Below, piece by piece: positions 49,688 through 58,245 of a stretch of DNA of 64,000 nt. The number at the start of each line of letters is the position of its first letter. Positions within the stretch are counted from its first letter, which is position 1. Under the pieces are notes generated by a model that had not been told where the DNA came from, did not search any database, and saw only the letters and a program-made list of their open reading frames with translations. The translations under genes and the position numbers were made by a program. Source of the DNA: an uncultured Clostridia bacterium (lineage in GTDB: Bacteria > Bacillota > Clostridia > Christensenellales > Pumilibacteraceae). The stretch lies in the NCBI GenBank assembly GCA_947089425.1, contig CAMUKG010000001.1, positions 62,001-126,000 of the forward strand, given 5' to 3'.

Positions 49688-51058
49688 ATGAGTAACGCGA
49701 TTTTTTCAAATCTTACGAAAAACGCGGAATTAGCGTCGAAAGAAATTATGAAAACCGTTTTGTCGGTTGTCGATGAAAATTCTTTCGTGGAAACGGACAA
49801 ATTTATATGCGATAATACGGATTTGGGTGAAGCTACGGGCGAGGGAGTCGTCAGCGGTTTTGCCCATATTTTCGATATTAGGGTCGGTTTGTTCGCAACT
49901 AATTCCAAAGTGCTTAAAGGCAGCATAGGAAGAGCCAACGCGAAAAAAATCGTCAAGTTGATTGATTCGGCAGTTAGCGCGGGTTTGCCTATTATAGGTA
50001 TTCTCGACACGGCGGGCGCTCGCTTCGGCGAGGGAATAGACGCTATGGAGGGGTATTCCGCCATATTCTCGGCGCTCGGCGACGCATACGGAGCCGTTCC
50101 CACGATAATGGCGGTTAAAGGTTCCGACTTCGGGCTTTCGAGTTATTTTTGCGCGGTAACGGATTTGTGCGTCGCGTATTCGAACGCTCAAATCGCAACA
50201 TCGAGCCCGCTCATTCTTGCGGGCGACACAAAAGCCGACCCCGCCAAAATATGTACTGGAGAATATCTTGCCGCAAATTCCGACGTTGTGACTAACGTCG
50301 TGAAAAACGATAAAGAACTTAAATCGGTTGTTTCGTCGTTTTTAAATCTTGCGATTTCGCCTGTTGCGGAATCTTCCGACGACCCTAACAGAACGGCGAA
50401 AGCGGCGAATTTAAAGACTGCGGAAAGCGCCGTGAGCGAGCTTTTCGATAAAAACAGCGTGCTCGAAGTGCGCGGTGGTTTTGCGAAAGAAGTTAAAACG
50501 GGGTTCGCCCGACTCGGCGGAATTGCTGTCGGGTATGTTGCAACTTGCGGCAAACTCAGCCGCGAAGGGGCGGGCAAAATCACTGAACTTTTGAACACGT
50601 GCGAATCGTTCTCGTTCCCCGTAGTGAATATTGTGGATTGCGAAGGAGTTTTAACCTCCGCCGAAACCGACGGGCAAACTATTCGCGCCGTGTCGGATAT
50701 GCTGTTTACTTACAACGGAATTTCGGTTCCCAAACTTGCGCTCGTGCGCGGCAATGCAATCGGACTCGGATATACGGCGTTCGCCTCGAAGAGTAACGTT
50801 GATTATTCGATAGCGTGGGCGGATGCGAAAATAGGCACCGTTTCGGGCGAAGCGGCGGCGCAGCTCTTATATAAAGAAGAAATCGCGCAAGCGAAAAATA
50901 AAGAGCAAGCGGCTAAAAAACTTGCCGAGTCGTATGCGGAAGAAAACTTGCTTGCGCCTGCGGTGGCTAAAAAAGGCTATCTCGACAACGTGATTGAACC
51001 CGCTTTGTCTCGCCCGTATTTAATTGCCGCGATGCAAATTCTTGCCGATAAGGAGTGA
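49688..51058 (+). CDS. Biotin-dependent acyl-CoA-type carboxyltransferase (MmdA-like), divergent
   Basis: This is a crotonase-fold carboxyltransferase of 456 aa, shorter than typical MmdA/PccB (about 510). Two crotonase domains are visible. The first contains LDTAGARFGEGIDAMEGY (about residues 103-120), where relatives have GGARIQEGV. The second contains NIVDCEGVLTS and VRGNAIGLGYTAFASKSNVDYSIAWADAKIGTVSGEAA (in pieces, about 317-395). It would move carboxylate between biotin and a CoA ester (perhaps methylmalonyl-CoA) or another acid. The altered first-domain motif leaves the substrate uncertain. It is the first gene of the decarboxylase operon; GGAGG lies upstream. Confidence 0.8.
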   Translation: MSNAIFSNLTKNAELASKEIMKTVLSVVDENSFVETDKFICDNTDLGEATGEGVVSGFAHIFDIRVGLFATNSKVLKGSIGRANAKKIVKLIDSAVSAGLPIIGILDTAGARFGEGIDAMEGYSAIFSALGDAYGAVPTIMAVKGSDFGLSSYFCAVTDLCVAYSNAQIATSSPLILAGDTKADPAKICTGEYLAANSDVVTNVVKNDKELKSVVSSFLNLAISPVAESSDDPNRTAKAANLKTAESAVSELFDKNSVLEVRGGFAKEVKTGFARLGGIAVGYVATCGKLSREGAGKITELLNTCESFSFPVVNIVDCEGVLTSAETDGQTIRAVSDMLFTYNGISVPKLALVRGNAIGLGYTAFASKSNVDYSIAWADAKIGTVSGEAAAQLLYKEEIAQAKNKEQAAKKLAESYAEENLLAPAVAKKGYLDNVIEPALSRPYLIAAMQILADKE

Positions 51059-51063
51059 ACCGT

Positions 51064-51393
51064 ATGTTCGGTGTTTTAAACGTCATTATTGCAATGGCAA
51101 AGAGCGATATTTCTTTGGGAAAAGCCGCGATTATAGCCGTGCTCGGTCTTGTGATTGTTTTTGCGGTTCTTGCCGTTTTGGTGGGAATTTTAACGCTTTT
51201 CAAACTTGTTTTTAATATAAAAGTTCAGCCGAAGAAAAAGCAAAATGCGATTTCGGCGATTGAAACCGCGACGCAAGACGAAGCGGACGACGGGGAACTT
51301 GTTGCCGTAATAGCGGCGGCAATCGCTTGCTTAAACGGAGAAGAAACGGTGAAAGCGCCGTTCAGAATAAAAAGCATTAAAAAACTTAAATAA
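51064..51393 (+). CDS. OadG/MmdD-type small membrane subunit of sodium-pump decarboxylase
   Basis: This 109-aa protein has one membrane helix (about residues 16-42, AAIIAVLGLVIVFAVLAVLVGILTL in pieces) and a polar C-terminal part with AIETATQ, DDGELVAVIAAAIACLNG and a basic end. The pattern matches the gamma (OadG) or delta (MmdD) subunit, which anchors the carboxyltransferase to the pump. ATG 51064 follows AAGGAG by eight bases. It lies between the carboxyltransferase and the biotin carrier, the expected order. Confidence 0.85.
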   Translation: MFGVLNVIIAMAKSDISLGKAAIIAVLGLVIVFAVLAVLVGILTLFKLVFNIKVQPKKKQNAISAIETATQDEADDGELVAVIAAAIACLNGEETVKAPFRIKSIKKLK

Positions 51394-51425
51394 AATTATT
51401 ACTCTTATGGGAGGAATTGAAAATT

Positions 51426-51773
51426 ATGCGTAAATTCAACATCAGCGTTAACGGAAAGACTTATGCCGTAGAGGTGGAAGAAGCGGAAGGCGGCGCAAGC
51501 GCACCCGCAACCACTGTTGCGCCAGTGTCGCAGGCTCCCGCGCCTGTCGCGGCGCCCGCAGGCGGTACGGCAGTTAACTCGCCTATGCCCGGTCTTGTGC
51601 TCAAACTTGCCGTGGCAAACGGTTCGGTAGTTAAGAAAGGCGACAAAATAGTTGTGCTCGAAGCAATGAAAATGGAAAACGATATTGTGGCTCCCGTTGC
51701 GGGAACAATCACGTTTGCCGTAAAGGCTGGCGACAACGTGGAGACGGGCGCAAGACTCGCGTCTATAAACTGA
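51426..51773 (+). CDS. Biotin carboxyl carrier protein (BCCP/MmdC/OadA C-terminal type)
   Basis: This 115-aa protein has an N-terminal segment starting [18 protein letters not shown], an Ala/Pro-rich flexible linker (about residues 22-48) and a biotinyl domain (about 50-115). The biotin attachment site is EAMKMEN (Lys near residue 81), flanked by [10 protein letters not shown] and APVAGTI. It carries the carboxyl group between the transferases and the membrane pump. The start at 51426 uses GGGAGG at 51410. No biotin ligase gene is in the window. Confidence 0.94.
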   Translation: MRKFNISVNGKTYAVEVEEAEGGASAPATTVAPVSQAPAPVAAPAGGTAVNSPMPGLVLKLAVANGSVVKKGDKIVVLEAMKMENDIVAPVAGTITFAVKAGDNVETGARLASIN

Positions 51774-51789
51774 CGGAGAGCAAAAATAT

Positions 51790-52986
51790 ATGAACATACT
51801 CGACATGCTCAAAAGCTTATGGGAGAGCACGGGCATACGGCAAGGCACGCAATGGGAGAATTGGGTTATGATTCTCGTGTCTTTCGTGTTGTTCTATCTT
51901 GCCATAGCGCGAAAATTCGAGCCGCTTTTGCTATTGCCCATCGCATTCGGAATGCTCATGGTAAATATACCCGGAGCGTCCGACGTGTTGTTTTTCAAAG
52001 GCTATTCGCCCGAAAATCACACGCTTCCCGCAGGGCAGACGGGCGGGCTTTTCTATTACTTGTATCAGGGCGTGGATAAAGTTATATATCCGCCGCTTAT
52101 CTTTCTCGGAATAGGCGCAATGACCGATTTCGGTCCGCTCATCTCCAACCCCAAAAGTCTTATAATAGGCGCGGGGGCACAGCTCGGCATATTCATCACG
52201 TTTTTCGGCGCGGTATTGCTCGGATTTAAAGGCGCGGCAGCTGCATCGACTGCCATTATCGGCGGAGCGGACGGGCCCACCGCTATTTACTTAAACCAAC
52301 AGTTAAGCCAAATGTATCCGCAATTAGGTGTAGGGGAACTATTGCCCGCAATAGCGATAGCGGCATACAGTTATATGGCGCTCATTCCCGCTATTCAACC
52401 GCCGCTTATGAGATTACTCACAACCAAAAAAGAACGAAGCATTCGCATGGAACAGCTTCGTCCCGTCTCCAAAAAAGAAAAAATAATTTTCCCGATAGTG
52501 GTTGTTTGCCTTGTGGCGCTCATTTTGCCTCAGGCGTTGCCGCTTGTGGGTTGCTTGATGCTCGGTAATCTTTTGAAAGAAAGCACGGTAACGGAGCGTC
52601 TTGCCAAAACGGCAAGCAACGAGCTTATAAATATCGTTACCATTATTCTCGGGCTTATGGTTGGCGCGAAAGCAATAGGTCCCACGTTCTTAAAGCTCGG
52701 AACTCTTAAAATTATTGCGCTCGGGCTCACCGCATTCTGTTTCGGAACTGTAGGCGGTATTCTTGTGGCTAAACTTATGAACGTGATTTCGGGCGGCAAA
52801 ATCAACCCGCTCATAGGGTCGGCGGGTGTGTCGGCTGTGCCTATGGCGGCTCGCGTGTCGCAAAAAGAAGGGCAAAAATACGACCCCGATAACTATTTAT
52901 TGATGCATGCAATGGGACCCAACGTTGCGGGCGTTATAGGCAGCGCGGTTGCGGCAGGCGTTTTGCTTGCAATTCCTTGGGCATAA
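51790..52986 (+). CDS. Sodium-translocating decarboxylase beta subunit (OadB/MmdB)
   Basis: This is an integral membrane subunit of 398 aa that decarboxylates carboxybiotin and exports sodium ions. It has about nine hydrophobic helices. Signature stretches are [18 protein letters not shown] (about residues 101-118), [12 protein letters not shown] (about 162-173, with the functional Asp), and [24 protein letters not shown] (in pieces, about 347-370). The ribosome site is ACGGAGAG. Between the biotin carrier and the OadA-like gene it completes the pump. Confidence 0.95.
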   Translation: MNILDMLKSLWESTGIRQGTQWENWVMILVSFVLFYLAIARKFEPLLLLPIAFGMLMVNIPGASDVLFFKGYSPENHTLPAGQTGGLFYYLYQGVDKVIYPPLIFLGIGAMTDFGPLISNPKSLIIGAGAQLGIFITFFGAVLLGFKGAAAASTAIIGGADGPTAIYLNQQLSQMYPQLGVGELLPAIAIAAYSYMALIPAIQPPLMRLLTTKKERSIRMEQLRPVSKKEKIIFPIVVVCLVALILPQALPLVGCLMLGNLLKESTVTERLAKTASNELINIVTIILGLMVGAKAIGPTFLKLGTLKIIALGLTAFCFGTVGGILVAKLMNVISGGKINPLIGSAGVSAVPMAARVSQKEGQKYDPDNYLLMHAMGPNVAGVIGSAVAAGVLLAIPWA

Positions 52987-53001
52987 AAGGAGCTAACTAT
53001 T

Positions 53002-54399
53002 ATGGCTAAAGTAAAGATTATGGAAACTATATTGCGTGACGCGCATCAATCGCAAGCCGCCACGCGCATGAGCATAGACGAAATGCTTCCCATATGCGAT
53101 AAACTCGATAAAGTGGGATATTATGCGCTCGAAGCATGGGGCGGCGCGACTTTCGATTCATGCCTTAGGTATCTTAACGAAGACCCTTGGGAGAGGCTCA
53201 GAAAGCTCAGAAAAGCGTTGCCGAATTCGAAACTGCAAATGCTTTTGCGCGGACAAAATCTTCTCGGTTATAAGCACTATGCCGACGATGTCGTGGATAA
53301 ATTCTGCGAACTGTCGGTGAAAAACGGCATAGACATAATTCGTATATTCGACGCTCTAAACGACCCTCGCAACATGCGCCAAGCAATTGAGAGCACGAGA
53401 AAATACGGCGGCACTGTGGAGGCGGCAATAAGCTACACCACAAGCGAAGTTCACACCGTCGATTATTTCGTCAATCTTGCGGTCGAACTCGAAAAAATGG
53501 GCGCGCAAATAATCTGCATTAAAGATATGGCAAACCTGTTGCTTCCGTACACGGCATACGAGCTTGTAAGCCGCTTAAAAGAAAAAGTTACGGTTCCGCT
53601 TCACTTGCATACGCATAACACCGCAGGCATAGGCGATATGACCAACTTGAAAGCTATTGAAGCGGGTTGCGACATAGTAGACACTGCATTGTCGCCTCTC
53701 GGAAACGGTACGAGCCAACCCGCGACCGAATCGCTTGTGGCAACGCTTAAAGGTACGCAATACGACACGGGAATCGATTTAACAGCTTTGAACGAGCTCA
53801 CCGTATACTTTAAGAAGGTGGCGGAGCGTCTTTCCGCCGACGGATTCCTTAGTCCGCAAGTGCTTAAAGTAGACGTCAACGCGCTCATTTATCAGGTTCC
53901 GGGTGGAATGCTCAGCAATCTTATAAGTCAATTAAAACAGCAAGGCGCGTCCGATAAGCTATTGAGCGTGCTCGAAGAAGTACCGCGCGTGCGCGCCGAC
54001 TTGGGGTATCCGCCGCTTGTAACGCCGTCAAGCCAAATCGTGGGCACGCAAGCCGTATTAAACGTGGTTACCGGCGAGCGTTATAAAATGGTTACCAAAG
54101 AAACCAAAGGTATGCTCACGGGCGAATACGGAAAACTTCCCGTCGAACCGAAAGCGGAAGTCATTAAGAAGATAATAGGCGACGCGGAAAGAATAACTTG
54201 CCGTCCCGCCGACAGAATCGAGCCCGAACTCGATAAGCTTCGCGGTGAAATTGCCGAATATGCCGAAAGCGAGGAAGACGTTTTAACTTACGCGCTTTTC
54301 CCGCAACTTGCGGTTCCTTTCTTTAAGAGAAGAAAAGCGGCTAAGCACGGAGTGGACGAAACTATTTACGGCAAAGATTCTCCCGTTCATCCGATATGA
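53002..54399 (+). CDS. Oxaloacetate decarboxylase alpha / pyruvate carboxylase subunit B-type carboxyltransferase
   Basis: This TIM-barrel carboxyltransferase of 465 aa transfers carboxylate between biotin and pyruvate or oxaloacetate (OadA, PycB and transcarboxylase 5S family). It begins METILRDAHQSQAATRMS with the metal-binding Asp. It contains ALEAWGGATFDSCLRYL, LLRGQNLLGYKHYAD, the carbamylated-Lys region CIKDMANLL (about residues 171-179) and HLHTHNTAGIG (about 197-207, metal His). The C-terminal conserved domain runs to about 420. It has no fused biotin domain; the carrier is the separate gene at 51426. surE overlaps its stop by four bases. Confidence 0.95.
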   Translation: MAKVKIMETILRDAHQSQAATRMSIDEMLPICDKLDKVGYYALEAWGGATFDSCLRYLNEDPWERLRKLRKALPNSKLQMLLRGQNLLGYKHYADDVVDKFCELSVKNGIDIIRIFDALNDPRNMRQAIESTRKYGGTVEAAISYTTSEVHTVDYFVNLAVELEKMGAQIICIKDMANLLLPYTAYELVSRLKEKVTVPLHLHTHNTAGIGDMTNLKAIEAGCDIVDTALSPLGNGTSQPATESLVATLKGTQYDTGIDLTALNELTVYFKKVAERLSADGFLSPQVLKVDVNALIYQVPGGMLSNLISQLKQQGASDKLLSVLEEVPRVRADLGYPPLVTPSSQIVGTQAVLNVVTGERYKMVTKETKGMLTGEYGKLPVEPKAEVIKKIIGDAERITCRPADRIEPELDKLRGEIAEYAESEEDVLTYALFPQLAVPFFKRRKAAKHGVDETIYGKDSPVHPI

Positions 54400-55130
54400 G
54401 AATACTTCTCACGAACGACGACGGAATAGAAGCCGATGGAATTCGCGCGCTGTACAAAGAACTGTCGCCCGATTACGATTGCGTAGTTGTCGCGCCCGAC
54501 GGAGAACGAAGCGCGAGCAGTCATTCGCTGAGCATTCATCACGATTTGTATTACAGAAAAACCGAGACGGGTTTCGCGGTGTCGGGAACTCCTGCCGATT
54601 GCGTAAAGTTCGGAGTGTTGCATTTGCTCGATTCTCCGCCCGATTTGGTGATTTCGGGAATAAATAACGGCTCTAATCTCGGCTCCGACATTATGTACAG
54701 CGGTACGGTTTCCGCCGCGTTCGAAGCGGCTTATTTGAATGTGAGAGGAATTGCAATAAGCCTCTCTAAGCACAATGCGCCGAACGAATACTATGTTAAA
54801 GCGGCAAAACTGCTTCACAAGCATTTGAAAACTTTGCTTAACTTGCCTGTCGGAAACGAAACCGTTTTAAACATAAATTATCCAGTAAGAGCGCCTTTTT
54901 CGGGAATCGCCTTTACCAAAGCTGGCATAAATTTATATAACGACGTTTTCGTGTCGGGAGAAAGAGAGGGCGGCTGGCGACTTAAAGGCGTGGCTGTGGA
55001 ACACGATTTAAACGAGCATGATTGCGACGTTGAGCTAATCAAAAAAGGTTATGCCACAATCAGTCCGCTAAAACTCGACCGAAACGACTACGGTTGTTTG
55101 GAGCGACTGAAAGAGCTGAATTTGTTTTAG
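54396..55130 (+). CDS. surE: 5'/3'-nucleotidase SurE
   Basis: SurE is a metal-dependent nucleoside monophosphatase linked to stationary-phase survival. The protein is 244 aa. It begins with the family start RILLTNDDGIEADGI (metal ligands Asp8 and Asp9) and has APDGERSASSHSLS (about residues 34-47, metal Ser), GTPADCVKFG and the VISGINNGSNLGSDIMYSGTVSAA segment in pieces (about 87-110, metal Asn). It overlaps the decarboxylase operon by four bases (ATGA), so it is co-transcribed with it although functionally separate. Confidence 0.96.
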   Translation: MRILLTNDDGIEADGIRALYKELSPDYDCVVVAPDGERSASSHSLSIHHDLYYRKTETGFAVSGTPADCVKFGVLHLLDSPPDLVISGINNGSNLGSDIMYSGTVSAAFEAAYLNVRGIAISLSKHNAPNEYYVKAAKLLHKHLKTLLNLPVGNETVLNINYPVRAPFSGIAFTKAGINLYNDVFVSGEREGGWRLKGVAVEHDLNEHDCDVELIKKGYATISPLKLDRNDYGCLERLKELNLF

Positions 55131-55166
55131 TATGCTTTCGTCGGAGAATATGATTAAAGGATTTTA

Positions 55167-56423
55167 TTGAGTTTTATGACAACGCCCGAAATTCGAAAAA
55201 AAGAACGCGTTGTGATTATCGGAGCCGGTGCCGCCGGACTTATGGCAGCCGGCTCTATTCAATGCAGTGCCGTAACCGTTTTGGATGGCAACGAAAAAGC
55301 GGGCAAAAAGATTTATATAACAGGAAAGGGAAGATGCAACGTAACTAACGACTGCACTCCCGCAGAGTTTTTGAATAGCGTTGTAACAAATCCCAAATTC
55401 CTTTATTCTTGCATATACGGTTTTACTCCGCAAGACACAAAAGAGTTATTGTTATCGCTCGGCGTTCCGACAAAGACGGAGCGCGGAAACAGGGTTTTTC
55501 CGGTGTCGGACAAGTCGAGCGACGTTATAAAAGCGTTATACTGCAGAGCAAAAAAAAACGGCGTCGAATTTCGTTTTAACGAAAAAGCAACTCATATTAA
55601 AATCGAACCTTGCGGGTTTCGCGTTTACACCGAACGAAACGAATATCCGTGCGAAAAGCTGTTGCTTGCAACGGGCGGAAAGAGCTATCCCGCAACGGGT
55701 AGCACGGGCGACGGTTATTCGTTTGCCGAGCGATTGGGGCACAGCGTTATAAAGCCCGCACCGTCGCTTGTGCCGCTTTTAATAAAACGGGACGTGTCGC
55801 CGCTTGCGGGGCTAACGCTTAAAAACGTTCGCGTAAAAGTTGAAACTCAAAAAAAATCGTTCGAGCAATTCGGCGAATTGCTTTTCACACATAAGGGAGT
55901 GAGCGGACCGACCGTTTTGAGCCTTTCCGCTTATATAAACAGACTGAATTTTCCCGCAAAGCTCATTATAGATTTAAAACCCGCGCTTGACTGCGAAACT
56001 CTCGACAGAAGAATATTGAAAGATTTTTCGGAAGTGCCAAACAAACAACTCAAAAACGCTCTCGGCAAATTGCTTCCTTGCGCAATAATTCCGTATGTCA
56101 TAGAGCAAAGCGGACTTAACGCGGATAAAAAAGTTAACGAAATTAACAAAGAAGAACGGCAAGCTTTCGCTTATGCGGTTAAAAATTTGAGTTTTGACAT
56201 TACGGGCGCGGAATCGTTTGAATGCGCAGTAATAACGGCGGGCGGCGTGAGCGTGAAAGAAATAGAACCTAAAACTATGGAAAGCAAAATAGTAAAAAAT
56301 TTGTTTTTTGCGGGCGAAGTTATAGACGTTGACGCTCTGACGGGCGGATATAATTTGCAGATAGCCTTTTCAACGGGTTTTGCCGCCGCGAAAGCAATGA
56401 GCGCGGATAGCATTGATATATAG
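55167..56423 (+). CDS. FAD-dependent oxidoreductase, HI0933/YhiN family
   Basis: This is a flavoprotein of 418 aa. The FAD-binding dinucleotide motif is VVIIGAGAAGLMAAG (about residues 15-29). Family features are KKIYITGKGRCNVTND (about 47-62), LLLATGGKSYPATGSTGDGY (about 166-185) and the C-terminal AGEVIDVDALTGGYNLQIAFSTG (in pieces, about 383-405). The enzymatic reaction of the family is unknown. The start is TTG 55167 after AAAGG, with ATG 55176 as an alternative. In Clostridia this gene commonly precedes aroH/cmk, as here. Confidence 0.92.
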   Translation: MSFMTTPEIRKKERVVIIGAGAAGLMAAGSIQCSAVTVLDGNEKAGKKIYITGKGRCNVTNDCTPAEFLNSVVTNPKFLYSCIYGFTPQDTKELLLSLGVPTKTERGNRVFPVSDKSSDVIKALYCRAKKNGVEFRFNEKATHIKIEPCGFRVYTERNEYPCEKLLLATGGKSYPATGSTGDGYSFAERLGHSVIKPAPSLVPLLIKRDVSPLAGLTLKNVRVKVETQKKSFEQFGELLFTHKGVSGPTVLSLSAYINRLNFPAKLIIDLKPALDCETLDRRILKDFSEVPNKQLKNALGKLLPCAIIPYVIEQSGLNADKKVNEINKEERQAFAYAVKNLSFDITGAESFECAVITAGGVSVKEIEPKTMESKIVKNLFFAGEVIDVDALTGGYNLQIAFSTGFAAAKAMSADSIDI

Positions 56424-56445
56424 CGAAAAAAACGGAGATAATTTA

Positions 56446-56808
56446 ATGAGCGAAATAATTGCGGTGCGTGGCGCCACAACAATAGAGCGCGACTGTAAAG
56501 AAGAAATTGTTTCAAAAACGGTCGAGCTCATGAAAAAGCTTATCGAAGCGAACGGCATAGGCGAAAAAACGCATTGCGTATCTATTATAATAAGTACTAC
56601 GCAAGACATACGTTCGTTTTATCCCGCAAGGGCGCTCCGCGAAAGCGGGCTAATAGACGCACCGCTGTTCAGTTGCGCCGAGCCGGACATAGAGGGCGCG
56701 TTGCCGCTATGCATAAGAGTTATGCTTACGCTCGACGGTAACGACTCAAACCGCTCGAAACATGTTTATTTGCACGGAGCGCAAACGCTTCGCCCCGATT
56801 TAAAATAA
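56446..56808 (+). CDS. aroH: Chorismate mutase, AroH type
   Basis: This is a monofunctional trimeric chorismate mutase of 120 aa that makes prephenate for Phe and Tyr synthesis. The AroH fold residues are visible: VRGATTIERD (active-site Arg near residue 7), FSCAEPDIEGALPLCIRVML (Glu and Arg of the site, about 74-93) and KHVYLHGAQTLRPDL (about 105-119). ATG 56446 follows ACGGAG. The position between the YhiN-like gene and cmk is frequent in Clostridia. Confidence 0.95.
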   Translation: MSEIIAVRGATTIERDCKEEIVSKTVELMKKLIEANGIGEKTHCVSIIISTTQDIRSFYPARALRESGLIDAPLFSCAEPDIEGALPLCIRVMLTLDGNDSNRSKHVYLHGAQTLRPDLK

Positions 56809-56827
56809 ATACGAAAGGAGAGACCGC

Positions 56828-57490
56828 ATGAAAATAGCAATAGACGGACCTGCGGGAGCAGGGAAAAGCACAATAGCGAAATTGCTTGCGAGCGAACTCG
56901 GGTTTGTGTACCTCGATACTGGCGCAATGTACAGAGCAGTAGCGCTCAAAATGCTTAACGAAAAAATAGAACTTGCCGACGTTGCAAGCGTTGAAAAAAC
57001 TCTCGAAAAAACTTCGGTTGAAATACGGTATGACAACGGCACGCAAAAAATTTTATTAGACGGCGAAGACGTTAGCGACATAATACGCGAACATGCCGTG
57101 TCGAAAGCGGCGAGCGATTTTTCCGCTCTTCCGTGCGTAAGACTTAAAATGGTGGAGTTACAGCGCGCTCTCGCCGAAAAACGGGACACAATTCTCGACG
57201 GACGCGACATAGGCACTTTTGTGTTACCCAATGCCGAATTCAAATTCTTTTTAACCGCGTCGGTTGATGAACGCGCAAAACGACGGTTTACGGAGCTAAA
57301 AAACAAAGGTGCTGAATGCGTCTTAGAAGACATTAAACGCGATATAGAGCAGCGGGATTACAACGATTCGCACAGAGAATTCGCGCCGCTTAAAAAAGCG
57401 GACGATGCGATTACGGTAGACACAACGTCTATGAGCATAAAAGAGGTTGCGGAGCATATGCTTGCCCTCGTTCGCAAAAAGGAAGCATGA
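56828..57490 (+). CDS. cmk: Cytidylate kinase
   Basis: Cmk phosphorylates CMP and dCMP. The protein is 220 aa. It has the P-loop DGPAGAGKSTIAK (about residues 5-17), YLDTGAMYRAVALK (about 28-41), the CMP-site REHAVSKAASDFSALPCVR (about 90-108), LDGRDIGTFVLPNAEFKFFLTASVDERAKRR (in pieces) and the conserved RDYNDSHREFAPLKKADDA (about 176-194). GGAG precedes the ATG. It overlaps plsC by four bases. Confidence 0.97.
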   Translation: MKIAIDGPAGAGKSTIAKLLASELGFVYLDTGAMYRAVALKMLNEKIELADVASVEKTLEKTSVEIRYDNGTQKILLDGEDVSDIIREHAVSKAASDFSALPCVRLKMVELQRALAEKRDTILDGRDIGTFVLPNAEFKFFLTASVDERAKRRFTELKNKGAECVLEDIKRDIEQRDYNDSHREFAPLKKADDAITVDTTSMSIKEVAEHMLALVRKKEA

Positions 57491-58245
57491 GAAAGTTTTA
57501 TAAATTTATACGCGGAGTATTTTATCTTCCGTTCAAACTGTTTTATCCCACTAAGGTGCTCAATAAGTGCAATATGCCTTACACCGAGCGCCTTATTTCG
57601 GTAAGCAATCATTATTCTTGGAAAGACATTCCTGTGCTTGCAATAAACGTGCGCGGTTACCGCAGATTTATCGCAAAAAAAGAAATCGGAAAAAACAGGC
57701 TTGTTCGTAAACTTGCGGATATGCTCGGCGTGATTTTTATCGACCGAGAAAAGGCGGACATGCATGCTATTCGCGAAAGCATAGGCGCGCTTAAATCGGG
57801 CGACGGTCTCGCGATATTTCCCGAAGGTACTCGCAACAAAAGCGAAGACGGGGCGTTACAAGAAATTAAAGGTGGAGTAACTTTGCTTGCTATTAAAGGA
57901 AACGCTCCCATAGTTCCCATGCTAATACAAAAGAAAGAGCGCGTTTTCAGGAAGAATTACATTTATATAGGCGAACCGTTCGACCTTAGCGAATATCAAG
58001 GGAAAATGCTCGACGGCGACGCCATTGCTTCGGCAAGCGATAAAGTTGCCGCTCATATGCAAAAAGCGAAAGAAGAAATGGAGCTGTTTATAAAAGAGAA
58101 GCGTTGGAAAGAGCAGAAAAAATCTTTTACGGCTCGCGTGAAATACATTAAAAAACAAAACGCTTTATCAAAAAAATCTTATGCGGCTTATTTAAAACAG
58201 GCAAAAAAAGCCGCGCGGCTAAAAAAGAAGGAAGTTTGCGCATGA
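57487..58245 (+). CDS. plsC: 1-acyl-sn-glycerol-3-phosphate acyltransferase (PlsC family)
   Basis: This membrane-associated acyltransferase makes phosphatidic acid. The protein is 252 aa. It has the catalytic NHYSWKD (HX4D, about residues 36-42), FIDREKADMHAIRE, and the FPEGTRNKSEDG glycerophosphate-binding motif (about 117-128), then IVPMLI. The C-terminus is unusually long and lysine-rich (about 195-252, likely helical). It overlaps cmk by four bases and ends inside the start of ispH-rpsA. Its product feeds CdsA (9996). Confidence 0.92.
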   Translation: MRKFYKFIRGVFYLPFKLFYPTKVLNKCNMPYTERLISVSNHYSWKDIPVLAINVRGYRRFIAKKEIGKNRLVRKLADMLGVIFIDREKADMHAIRESIGALKSGDGLAIFPEGTRNKSEDGALQEIKGGVTLLAIKGNAPIVPMLIQKKERVFRKNYIYIGEPFDLSEYQGKMLDGDAIASASDKVAAHMQKAKEEMELFIKEKRWKEQKKSFTARVKYIKKQNALSKKSYAAYLKQAKKAARLKKKEVCA

